Shown: piece after piece, positions 1 to 6,562 of the stretch
Layout: every line of letters begins with the position of its first letter
Position numbering within the stretch: the first letter of the stretch is position 1
Origin: Longimicrobiaceae bacterium
GTDB taxonomy: Bacteria > Gemmatimonadota > Gemmatimonadetes > Longimicrobiales > Longimicrobiaceae
DNA: 21,301 nucleotides
Reading direction: 5' to 3'
Assembly (NCBI GenBank): GCA_030146875.1
Contig: JASLAX010000051.1
Coordinates: 1-21,301 of the forward strand
Notes under the pieces: generated by a model
What the model was told of the DNA's origin: nothing
The model's input: the letters and a program-made list of their open reading frames with translations, nothing else
The model's database searches: none
Program-made: the position numbers and the translations under genes

Positions 1-201
1 TCCCCGGGCGCGCCTCCGCCGGCCGCCACGCCGAGCGTGCCGCCGCGCACCACCCCCGACACCCCGGCGCGCCCGGCCCCTCCGCGACCGCGTCCCCCGG
101 CGCCGCGCCCGGACACCCCGCGGCTTCCCGTCACCCCGCCGCCGCTGCCGCCGCCGGACACCTTCCGGACGGCGCCGCCGGACACGATCCGGATCCGGTA
201 G
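1..201 (+). CDS. C-terminal end of a proline-rich protein (5' end outside window)
   Basis: Frame 1 is open from the first base to a TAG at 199-201, giving 66 residues. The peptide is extremely rich in Pro with Ala, Arg and Thr, and contains several Pro-Asp-Thr units, ending in DTIRIR. Such tails are common at the ends of secreted or membrane-anchored proteins and of serine/threonine kinases with an extracellular or linker tail, but no catalytic domain is visible here, so I do not name a function. Support for a real gene end is the perfect terminator hairpin that starts 13 bases after the stop. A caution is that GC-rich DNA gives Pro-rich open frames by chance. Confidence 0.55.
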   Translation, partial: SPGAPPPAATPSVPPRTTPDTPARPAPPRPRPPAPRPDTPRLPVTPPPLPPPDTFRTAPPDTIRIR

Positions 202-213
202 GCGGGAGAAGGC

Positions 214-249
214 GAAGCGGCGCCGGCTGAAATAAGCCGGCGCCGCTTC
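214..249 (+). terminator. Intrinsic terminator-like hairpin after the proline-rich gene
   Basis: Bases 214-228 and 235-249 form a perfect 15-bp stem with a 6-base loop (GAAATA). The downstream side reads CTTCGTTCG, so the T-tract is weak. It starts 13 bases after the stop codon at 201. Confidence 0.8.
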
Positions 250-310
250 GTTCGTGCTGGGAGCGAGGGATCTCGCGGTTCGACCAGGATCACACGGAGC
301 CGGCAGACCG

Positions 311-501
311 CCTGCGAATGAATTCGCGGCTACGGAAAGCACGAAGTCCGCCTGCGCGGACTGGACTTGCGCGCGCGCCGAGATCCCGTCCGCCAGGACG
401 GTCGTAGTATTCGGCCGGGGACTTTACGCCCCCGAGCGCCGACGAAGCGCCCCGCACGATCGTCGGACGTCGTGCACCCCTCTCCACTTGTGGGAGAGGG
501 G
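311..501 (-). repeat. Composite structured intergenic repeat, copy A (inverted)
   Basis: Read on the minus strand, the modules come in this order. First is a G-rich hairpin (arms 493-501 and 477-485). Second is a variable hairpin (396-401 with 386-391). Third is the AGTCC hairpin (356-362 with 345-351, perfect 7 bp, 4-base loop). Last, after 19 bases, is the 12-mer GAATTCATTCGC (325-314). Copies B and C near 8.2 and 8.5 kb have the same order. Here the gap between the first and second modules is expanded to about 75 bases. The element lies between the first gene's terminator and the 3' end of the rimJ-like gene, in a stretch (250-636) with no convincing gene. Confidence 0.75.
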
Positions 502-636
502 CCGGGCTGAGGGGCAATCGCCGCGCACGAAGCCGAGAGCCGGCGCCGGTCCTCCCACCTCCCGCTCGCCCGGCTTACTACCTCCCCGCGCCTCCCCGTT
601 CTCCATCCCCGCCCCGGCATCGCCCGAGAGGACGCG

Positions 637-1203
637 CTACTCCCCGCGCCACCGCGGGTTCGTCAGCGACGTGAGGATGTGGTCCTGCCACACGCCGTCC
701 AGCAGCAGGTAGTCCCGCGCGAACCCCTCCACCACGAACCCCAGCCGGCGCAGCAGCTTGCCGCTGCGCACGTTGTGCGGCACGTAGTTGGCCTGGATGC
801 GGTGCAGGTTCATCTCGTCGAAGGCGTACGCGATCACGGCGCCCACCGCCTCGCTCATCAGCCCCTGCCCCTGGAACCGCTCCGCCAGCCCGTATCCCAT
901 CATGCAGTACTGCGCGGGCCCCCGGTGCACCTGCGACAGACCCACCGAGCCCACCACCTGCCCCGTCGCGGTGTGGAACAGGAAGAAGCGCGCACCGCGG
1001 TCCCCGTGGAAGTCGGCCAGCGCGGCCTCGGAGGCGGCCTCCCAGAAGGCGGCGGTGAGCATGGGCTCCGTCATGCGCGGGCCCGACGGCGCCAGGTGCA
1101 GCCGGTTCTCCACGTAGTAGGCCGTGACGGCGGGCGCGTCCTCGCGCGTCGCCAGGCGCAGGGTCAGGCGGGGCGTGCGCAGCAGGGGAAGCTCGCGGGG
1201 CAT
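637..1203 (-). CDS. rimJ: RimJ-like GNAT N-acetyltransferase
   Basis: A 188-residue GNAT-fold protein close to the usual size of RimJ/RimL enzymes, which use acetyl-CoA to acetylate protein N-termini such as ribosomal protein S5. The N-terminus (LRTPRLTLRL) is the standard first strand. The C-terminal half carries the acetyl-CoA loop FQGQGLMSEAV, then HRIQANYVPHNVRSGKLLRRLGF and RDYLLLDGVWQDH, a pattern very close to enterobacterial RimJ as I know it. I chose the ATG at 1203-1201 because a GGAG lies about 10 bases upstream and the homology begins there; the frame stays open upstream to 1377 but that part is Arg/Pro-rich. The gene is transcribed away from its neighbour at 1350. The target protein cannot be told from sequence. 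Confidence 0.85.
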   Translation of the reverse strand: MPRELPLLRTPRLTLRLATREDAPAVTAYYVENRLHLAPSGPRMTEPMLTAAFWEAASEAALADFHGDRGARFFLFHTATGQVVGSVGLSQVHRGPAQYCMMGYGLAERFQGQGLMSEAVGAVIAYAFDEMNLHRIQANYVPHNVRSGKLLRRLGFVVEGFARDYLLLDGVWQDHILTSLTNPRWRGE

Positions 1204-1337
1204 GGAACGGGGCTCCGGGGGAACGTCGCGAACGGGGAGTACGAAGCTACGGAGCCGCCGCCTCCCGGCAAGCCCCGGCACGCCGGTTGCTTGGAGGACG
1301 AGCGGGGCGCGGTGTCGCGCGCGGAAACCGGACGGCC

Positions 1338-1343
1338 GGGAGG
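1338..1343 (+). promoter_or_regulatory. Ribosome binding site that sets a GTG start
   Basis: GGGAGG lies 6 bases before the GTG at 1350 and 15 bases before the in-frame ATG at 1359, so it favours the GTG. Confidence 0.55.
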
Positions 1344-1349
1344 CGGCGG

Positions 1350-1511
1350 GTGTCGGACATGCAGAAGGAGCCCCCATACGACGGGGGGTCGCAGCCGGTC
1401 CCGCAGCAGCCGCCGGAGGTGCCCGGCCCCGGGCGCAGCGCCATGCACATCGTCGTGATGGTGGTGGCGGCGCTGGTGATCCTGGGCTCCGTGATGTGGG
1501 TGATCAGATAG
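1350..1511 (+). CDS. Small tail-anchored single-pass membrane protein (53 aa)
   Basis: Predicted 53 residues from a GTG start with good ribosome binding site spacing; the ATG at 1359 would give 50. Residues 1-30 are hydrophilic and Pro-rich (PYDGGSQPVPQQPPEVPGPG). Residues 32-51 form one strongly hydrophobic helix (HIVVMVVAALVILGSVMW) ending in IR at the C-terminus. This is the layout of a tail-anchored protein with a short cytoplasmic tail. No family is recognised. It stands alone between the divergent rimJ-like gene and recJ. The sharp hydrophobic block and ribosome binding site argue that it is coding; expression is unproven. Confidence 0.6.
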   Translation: MSDMQKEPPYDGGSQPVPQQPPEVPGPGRSAMHIVVMVVAALVILGSVMWVIR

Positions 1512-1519
1512 GGTAGTGC

Positions 1520-1557
1520 CGGCGGCTTCCGGGGACCGCGTTCGCCCCGGACCGCCG
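1520..1557 (+). terminator. Terminator-like hairpin after the small membrane protein
   Basis: CGGCGG (1520-1525) and CCGGGG (1529-1534) pair with CCCCGG (1545-1550) and CCGCCG (1552-1557), with a small internal loop. It starts 8 bases after the stop at 1511. There is no T-tract, so termination is only plausible. Confidence 0.4.
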
Positions 1558-1670
1558 CAGCCGCGGCGCCCCGCCGGCCGTACACCGGCGCGGGGGTCCG
1601 CGAGGGCCGCCCGGAGCCCGCGCCGTCCGCCCTGAGGCGGGCGCGCGAGGGAGCCCTCCGGCGTCCAACC

Positions 1671-1706
1671 GACCGGGGTCCGGCGCAGGCGCGCCGGGCC
1701 CCGGTC
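1671..1706 (+). other. Strong GC hairpin upstream of recJ
   Basis: GACCGGGG (1671-1678) pairs with 1699-1706 and CCGGCG (1680-1685) with 1692-1697, separated by one T-G wobble, giving about 15 bp around a 6-base loop. It lies some 27 bases before the proposed recJ -35 box. It may insulate recJ from upstream transcription. The rest of 1558-1732 shows nothing I can name. Confidence 0.45.
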
Positions 1707-1732
1707 GCCGTCTGCGCGGGGGCCGCGGCCGC

Positions 1733-1762
1733 TTGCCGGGCGGGCGGGTTTCCGGCTACCAT
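1733..1762 (+). promoter_or_regulatory. Probable recJ promoter, leaderless
   Basis: TTGCCG (1733-1738) and TACCAT (1757-1762) are separated by 18 bases. The recJ ATG begins 6 bases after the -10 box, so transcription would start at or next to the initiation codon. No Shine-Dalgarno sequence precedes the ATG, which fits a leaderless mRNA. Confidence 0.5.
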
Positions 1763-1768
1763 TCAGGC

Positions 1769-3496
1769 ATGCCAGGCACCCTCCTCCCCCGTACCGAGCG
1801 CCGCTGGGTCCTGCCCGTCCCGGCGGACGAGGCCGCGGTCGACCGCCTCTGCCGCGAGCTGCGCCTTCCCCCCGTGCTCTGCCGCGTGCTGGTGCGCCGC
1901 GGCTACGGCGAGAGCGCCGCCGCGCGCGAGTTCCTGCGCCCCCACGCCGGCCAGATCCACGCGCCCGACGGGCTGGCGGGGATGGGCGACGCGGTGGAGC
2001 GCCTGCGGCGCGCCCGCGAGGCCCGCGAGACGGTGCTGGTGCACGGCGACTACGACGTGGACGGCATCTGCTCCACCGCCCTCTTCGTCCGCGCGCTGCG
2101 GATGATGGGCGTGGCCGCCGTGCCGTTCGTCCCCCACCGCCTCGACGACGGCTACGACCTCTCCGACGCCGGCATCGCCGCGGCCGCGAAGGCGGGCGCC
2201 ACGCTGATCCTGACCGGCGACTGCGGGATCGTGGCGCACGGGGCGGTGGAGCGCGCCCGCAAGGCCGGCATCGACGTCATCGTCACCGACCACCACACCC
2301 CGGGCGACACCCTTCCCGGGGCCGTCGCCGTCGTCAACCCGAACCGGCACGACTGCGGGTACCCCGACAAGGGCCTGGCCGGCGTGGGCGTGGCCTTCAA
2401 GCTCTGCTGCGCCCTGGCGGCGGAGACCGGCTTCCCGCAGGAGCGGCTGCACGCCTTCCTGGACCTGGTGGCCGTCGCCACCATCGCCGACATCGCGCCG
2501 CTGCGGGGGGAGAACCGCGCCCTGGTGCGTCTCGGCCTCCAGGTGCTCCCGCGGACGCCGAACCCGGGGATGCGGGCGCTCCTGCGGGTGACGGGGCTGG
2601 AGGGCCGCGACGTCACCGCATCCCAGGTGGGCTACGTCATCGCTCCCCGCATCAACGCCGTGGGGCGCATGGGCGCGGCGATGGACGGCGTGCGCCTGCT
2701 GCTCACCGACGACCCGGCCGAGGCCGCGGAGATCGCGGAGCGGCTGGAGGGGGAGAACCGCCATCGGCAGATGGTGGACGCGCAGACGCTCAAGGAGGCG
2801 CTGGGCGCCCTGGAGGCGACCTTCGACCCGGACCGCGACCGCGGCGTCGTCCTGGCCTCGCCCGGCTGGCACCCGGGCGTCGTCGGCATCGTCGCCTCGC
2901 GCGTGGTCGAGCGCATCCACCGCCCCACCGTCCTGATCGCCCTCGCGCAGGGGGAGGACGGCAAGGGGAGCGCGCGCTCGGTGCCCGGCTTCCACCTGTA
3001 CGAGGCGATGCGCGCCTGCAGCGATCACCTGGTGCGCTACGGGGGACACAAGGCCGCGGCGGGGTGCTCGATCCGCGAGGACCGCGTGGACGGCTTCCGC
3101 GCGGCCTTCGACGCCCACGCGCGGGGCGCGCTGCGGGAGGAGCACCTGGTGCCGGAGGTGCGGATCGACGCGGAGGTGACGATCGCGGAGGCGGACGCGG
3201 ACCTCGTGCGCCTCCTGCGTCACGCGGCACCCTTCGGCGCGGGGAACGCCACGCCGGTCTTCGCGGCGCGCGGCGTCTTCGTCTCCGCGCCGCGCACGGT
3301 GGGCCAGGGGCACCTGAAGGCCACGCTCTCCGCCGGCGGGCGGACGCTGGAGGCCATCGGCTTCGGGATGGCGGAGCGCGCGGCGGACGTCGTGCCCGGC
3401 GCTCCCCTGGACGTCGCCTTCAAGCTGGAGGAGAACGTCTGGAACGGGCGCGTCTCGCTCCAGGCGCGGCTGGTGGACCTGCGCCCCGCCGGGTGA
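1769..3496 (+). CDS. recJ: Single-stranded-DNA-specific exonuclease RecJ
   Basis: A 575-residue DHH-family 5'-3' exonuclease acting in recombination (RecF pathway) and mismatch or base excision repair. Visible motifs are HGDYDVDG (residues 92-99), the Asp in LTGDCG (151), TDHH (173-176), the Asp in ATIADIAPL (241), which together bind the two metal ions, and the DHHA1 motif GGHKAAAG (425-432). The C-terminal OB-type part follows, with HAAPFGAGNATPVF typical of RecJ. Length matches the family. The ATG at 1769 was preferred over an in-frame TTG at 1733 because the latter falls inside the proposed -35 box. It heads a tight run with rsmD, coaD and pta. No key residue is missing. Confidence 0.97.
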   Translation: MPGTLLPRTERRWVLPVPADEAAVDRLCRELRLPPVLCRVLVRRGYGESAAAREFLRPHAGQIHAPDGLAGMGDAVERLRRAREARETVLVHGDYDVDGICSTALFVRALRMMGVAAVPFVPHRLDDGYDLSDAGIAAAAKAGATLILTGDCGIVAHGAVERARKAGIDVIVTDHHTPGDTLPGAVAVVNPNRHDCGYPDKGLAGVGVAFKLCCALAAETGFPQERLHAFLDLVAVATIADIAPLRGENRALVRLGLQVLPRTPNPGMRALLRVTGLEGRDVTASQVGYVIAPRINAVGRMGAAMDGVRLLLTDDPAEAAEIAERLEGENRHRQMVDAQTLKEALGALEATFDPDRDRGVVLASPGWHPGVVGIVASRVVERIHRPTVLIALAQGEDGKGSARSVPGFHLYEAMRACSDHLVRYGGHKAAAGCSIREDRVDGFRAAFDAHARGALREEHLVPEVRIDAEVTIAEADADLVRLLRHAAPFGAGNATPVFAARGVFVSAPRTVGQGHLKATLSAGGRTLEAIGFGMAERAADVVPGAPLDVAFKLEENVWNGRVSLQARLVDLRPAG

Positions 3497-3503
3497 CGGG
3501 CGG

Positions 3504-4028
3504 ATGCGGATCGTCGCCGGGGAGTGGGGGGGACGCCGCCTCGCGGCCCCGGCCGGCCGGGAGACGCGGCCCACGACGGACCGCGTGCGCGAGGCGTGGA
3601 TGAGCGTGGTGGCGGCGGAGATCCCCGGCGCGCGCGTGCTGGACCTCTTCGCCGGCTCGGGTGCCCTGGGGCTGGAGGCCCTCTCCCGCGGGGCGGAGCG
3701 CGCGACGTTCGTGGAGAACGCCCCGCCCGCCCTGCGCGCCCTGCGCGAGAACCTGGACGCGCTCGACGCGGCCCCGCGGGCGGAGGTCGTGCGCACCGAC
3801 GCCGTGCGCTACGCCGGGGGGCTGGCGGAGGGCGCGTTCGACCTGGCCTTCGCGGACCCGCCGTACGGCAGGGGCTTCGCGGAGGCGCTGGTCCGCCGCT
3901 TCGCCGAGGTGCCCTTCGCCGCCCTGCTCTGCGTGGAGCACGGGCGCGGCGACGTGCTGCCCGAGCTTCCCGGCGCGCGCACGCGGAAGTACGGCGACAC
4001 CTTCCTGACCTTCCTCCCCGCCCCCTGA
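3504..4028 (+). CDS. rsmD: 16S rRNA (guanine966-N2)-methyltransferase RsmD
   Basis: A 174-residue S-adenosylmethionine-dependent methyltransferase. RsmD methylates N2 of G966 in 16S rRNA during 30S assembly. It begins MRIVAGEWGGRRL as RsmD proteins do, has TRPTTDRVREAW near residue 21, the SAM-binding DLFAGSG at 47-53, the acidic E71 at the end of strand 2, and the catalytic DPPY at 118-121. The start lies 7 bases after the recJ stop with GGGCGG just ahead, indicating co-transcription. The close pairing with coaD downstream is a widely conserved bacterial arrangement and supports the call. Confidence 0.95.
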   Translation: MRIVAGEWGGRRLAAPAGRETRPTTDRVREAWMSVVAAEIPGARVLDLFAGSGALGLEALSRGAERATFVENAPPALRALRENLDALDAAPRAEVVRTDAVRYAGGLAEGAFDLAFADPPYGRGFAEALVRRFAEVPFAALLCVEHGRGDVLPELPGARTRKYGDTFLTFLPAP

Positions 4029-4035
4029 GGAGCCG

Positions 4036-4530
4036 ATGAGCGCACCCGAGCGCGTGGCCGTCTGCCCCGGCTCGTTCGACCCCGTGACGCTGGGGCACGA
4101 GGACATCGTGCGCCGCTCGCTGGCCTTCGCCGACCGGGTGATCGTGGCCGTGGCCCACAGCGCCACCATGGCCAAGACGGGGATGTTCACGGTGGACGAG
4201 CGGGTGGAGCTGATCCGCGAGTGCTTCGCCGACGAGCCGCGGGTGGAGGCCGCCTCGTTCGGCGGCCTGCTGGTCGACTACGCCCGCCAGCGCGGCGCGC
4301 GCCTGATCGTCCGCGGCGTGCGCGCCGTCTCGGACTACGAGTACGAGCTGCAGATGGCGCGCATGAACCGCGCGCTCTGGGAGGGCGCGGAGACGGTCTT
4401 CCTCACGCCGGCGCCGGAGCTCTCCTTCGTCTCGTCCACCCTGGTGCGGCAGATCGCGGCGCTGGGCGGCGACGTCTCGCCCTTCGTCTCACCCCAGGTG
4501 CTGAGGCGGCTCCTGGCCGCGCGCGGCTGA
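4036..4530 (+). CDS. coaD: Phosphopantetheine adenylyltransferase
   Basis: A 164-residue nucleotidyltransferase, normal length for CoaD, which transfers AMP from ATP to 4'-phosphopantetheine to give dephospho-CoA, the penultimate step of coenzyme A synthesis. PGSFDPVTLGH (11-21) contains the HxGH-type ATP site (here TLGH). Residues 92-112 hold the family block with RGVRAVSDYEYE and QMARMNR, and SSTLVR (133-138) is the C-terminal ATP-binding signature. The ribosome binding site GAGGAG overlaps the rsmD stop region, 7 bases from rsmD's end. The pta gene starts 5 bases after its stop. Confidence 0.97.
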   Translation: MSAPERVAVCPGSFDPVTLGHEDIVRRSLAFADRVIVAVAHSATMAKTGMFTVDERVELIRECFADEPRVEAASFGGLLVDYARQRGARLIVRGVRAVSDYEYELQMARMNRALWEGAETVFLTPAPELSFVSSTLVRQIAALGGDVSPFVSPQVLRRLLAARG

Positions 4531-4535
4531 TTCGG

Positions 4536-5516
4536 ATGGGGTTCGAGGCGGACGTCCTCGCGCGCGCCGCGGCGGCCCCGCGGCGCATCGTGCTGCCGGA
4601 GGGCGCGGACGTGCGGACGGAGCTCGCCGCCGCGCGCCTGGTGCGCGACGGCCTCGCGACTCCCATCGTGCTGGGCGGGCCCGGGGTCGCCCTGGCGTTC
4701 GAGGTGGCGGGGGGCGGGGTGGAGGTGGTGGACCCGGAGACGGACCCGCGGCGCCACGCGCTGGCGGCGCGGCTGCTGGAGCGCCGCCGCGCGCGCGGGA
4801 TGACGGAGGCGGAGGCGTGGGAGCGCTCCGCCGACCCGCTGGTCTTCGGCGCCCTGCTCGTCGCCGCGGGAGAGGCGGACGGCTCCGTGGCCGGCGCGGT
4901 GGCCACCACGGGCGAGGTGATGCGCGCCGCCTTCTGGGCGGTGGGGCCGGCGCCGGGGATCCGCACCGTCTCCTCCTCCTTCTACATGGTCGTCCCCGGC
5001 TTCCGCGGCGAGGGCGAGGAGGTGCTGACGTTCACGGACGCCGCCGTGGTGCCGGACCCCGACGCCACCCAGCTCTGCGAGATCGCCCTGGCGGCCGCGG
5101 AGGCGCGGCGGAAGGTGGTGGGCGACGACCCGCGGGTGGCGTTCCTGTCGTATTCCACCAAGGGCAGCGCCGACGGCCCGTCGGTGGCGAAGGTGCGCGA
5201 GGCGCTGGCGATGTTCCGCGAGCGGGCCCCCCACGTGGCGGCGGACGGCGAGCTGCAGGTGGACGCCGCGCTCGTGGGCGCCATCGGGGCGCGGAAGGCG
5301 CCGGGGTCGCCCGTGGCGGGCACGGCGAACGTGCTGGTCTTCCCCGACCTGGACGCCGGCAACATCGCCTACAAGCTCGTGCAGCGGCTGGGGCGGGCCC
5401 AGGCCGTGGGGCCGGTGGTGCAGGGGCTGGCGCGGCCCTGCAACGACCTTTCGCGCGGCGCCACGGCGGACGACATCGTGCGCGTGGCGTGCATCACCGG
5501 CCTGCTGGCGGGGTGA
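4536..5516 (+). CDS. pta: Phosphate acetyltransferase
   Basis: A 326-residue short-form Pta, interconverting acetyl-CoA plus phosphate with acetyl phosphate plus CoA. Family blocks are VLPEGADVRT (19-28), SSSFYM near 146-151, FLSYSTKGS (203-211), GTANVLVFPDLDAGNIAYK (262-280) and PVVQGLARPCNDLSRG (293-308). The phosphobutyryltransferase relative shares the fold, but the C-terminal block fits Pta better. The ATG at 4536 is 5 bases past the coaD stop; no clear ribosome binding site is seen, so translation is probably coupled. No acetate kinase gene lies nearby, so the second enzyme of the usual Pta-AckA pathway must be elsewhere or absent. Confidence 0.93.
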   Translation: MGFEADVLARAAAAPRRIVLPEGADVRTELAAARLVRDGLATPIVLGGPGVALAFEVAGGGVEVVDPETDPRRHALAARLLERRRARGMTEAEAWERSADPLVFGALLVAAGEADGSVAGAVATTGEVMRAAFWAVGPAPGIRTVSSSFYMVVPGFRGEGEEVLTFTDAAVVPDPDATQLCEIALAAAEARRKVVGDDPRVAFLSYSTKGSADGPSVAKVREALAMFRERAPHVAADGELQVDAALVGAIGARKAPGSPVAGTANVLVFPDLDAGNIAYKLVQRLGRAQAVGPVVQGLARPCNDLSRGATADDIVRVACITGLLAG

Positions 5517-5610
5517 ATCCGGACGGGCGCGCGGCGGGACGCGCGCTGGCATGTTCGTTGCTCGGCACGGGGCCGACTCTCACCTCTCCATCCCCGAAGG
5601 CGGAACAGTC

Positions 5611-5943
5611 ATGAGCTTCCAGACGAAGAAAGAAAACGACGTGGTCGTCGTGGACGTGGACGGGCAGCTGATCGTGGGCAACCGCCAGGAGCTGAAGCAG
5701 AAGGTGCTGGACCACCTGGAGGGGGGCGACCGGAAGTTCGTCATCGACTTCCAGAACACCGGCTACATCGACTCCTCGGGGCTGGGCGTGCTAGTGTCGC
5801 TGTCCAAGAAGATCCGCGAGCAGAGCGGCGACCTTCGGCTGGCGAACCTGAACGAGGACCTGCGCACGCTCTTCGAGCTCACCAAGCTCGACACGCTCTT
5901 CAACATCGCAGCCTCGCGCGAAGAGGCCCTCCAGGCGCCCTGA
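5611..5943 (+). CDS. STAS-domain anti-sigma factor antagonist (SpoIIAA/RsbV-like)
   Basis: A 110-residue single STAS domain. In partner switching, such a protein binds the anti-sigma kinase when unphosphorylated and frees a sigma factor or other target; phosphorylation turns it off. The switch motif DSSGLGV is at residues 54-60; Ser55 matches the phosphorylated serine of RsbV-type proteins. The N-terminus QTKKENDVVVVDVDGQL is the typical first hairpin. The ATG at 5611 was chosen over an in-frame ATG at 5551 because the domain starts there and GAAGGCGGA lies just upstream. It leads the two other partner-switching genes. The stretch 5517-5610 shows no clear promoter. Confidence 0.92.
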   Translation: MSFQTKKENDVVVVDVDGQLIVGNRQELKQKVLDHLEGGDRKFVIDFQNTGYIDSSGLGVLVSLSKKIREQSGDLRLANLNEDLRTLFELTKLDTLFNIAASREEALQAP

Positions 5944-6074
5944 GCGAGGAACGCCGTCCGCCCGCCCCGCACGGGAGCGGAGCGCCCGGCCCTCCCCCCG
6001 CACGGGACGCCCCATCCACGCGCCCCCCGCGCGCGTCCGCCCCGGCGGGCGCGGCGGGGACGGGTCCGTATCGA

Positions 6075-6551
6075 ATGCAACGACGCGACCGCTCCGGCGG
6101 GACCCCGCAGACCACCGAGCCGATCGAGTTCGCGGTGGAGCTCCACAGCGACCTGCGCTCCATCGAGGGCACCGTCGGCTACCTGGCGCAGCGCTGCGAG
6201 GAGTACGGCTTCCAGGGCTCGCGGCTCAACCTGAACTTCCGCGTGGGCGTCACCGAGGCGCTGGCCAACGCCATGACGTACGGCAGCGGCGGCGACCCCT
6301 CCAAGCGCGTGCGCGTGGAGGTGTCCCTCTCGTCCGCCCAGGTGGTGGTGCAGGTGATCGACGAGGGGGAGGGCTTCGACCCCGGCGTGGTCCCGGACCC
6401 CACCACCCCGCAGAACCTGGAGTCCCCCGGCGGACGCGGCATCTTCCTGCTGCGCGAGCTGATGGACGAGGTTCGGTACAACGAATGCGGCAACGCCGTC
6501 CGCCTCGTCCTCCACCGCAGCGGCCCCGCCCGCCGCGCCGCCGGCGCCTGA
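6075..6551 (+). CDS. RsbW-like ATP-binding protein (HATPase_c_2), probable anti-sigma/serine kinase
   Basis: A 158-residue GHKL-type ATP-binding protein. The N-box has E61 and N65 (TEALANAMTYG), the G1 box is DEGEGFD (96-102), and the lid/G2 region is GGRGIFLLREL (119-129). RsbW/SpoIIAB proteins phosphorylate a STAS antagonist and sequester a sigma factor. In place of the common NAIxHG sequence after the N-box this protein has NAMTYGSGGDPSKR, so the sigma-binding face may differ. It sits 131 bases after the STAS gene and 11 bases before the phosphatase gene. No sigma factor gene is in the window, so its final target is unknown. The gap 5944-6074 holds only a 12-base direct repeat. Confidence 0.88.
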   Translation: MQRRDRSGGTPQTTEPIEFAVELHSDLRSIEGTVGYLAQRCEEYGFQGSRLNLNFRVGVTEALANAMTYGSGGDPSKRVRVEVSLSSAQVVVQVIDEGEGFDPGVVPDPTTPQNLESPGGRGIFLLRELMDEVRYNECGNAVRLVLHRSGPARRAAGA

Positions 6552-6562
6552 CGCCCACCGCC

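Noticed and set aside
254..712. A + strand 152-codon open frame
   Set aside because: It runs through composite repeat A and the 3' end of the opposing rimJ-like gene; no ribosome binding site or domain.
1763..3796. A 677-codon minus-strand open frame
   Set aside because: Opposite recJ and rsmD; composition is that of an antisense shadow.
5965..6007. Direct repeat CCCCGCACGGGA (5965-5976 and 5996-6007)
   Set aside because: Only two copies 19 bases apart in very GC-rich DNA; could be chance, and no function is evident.
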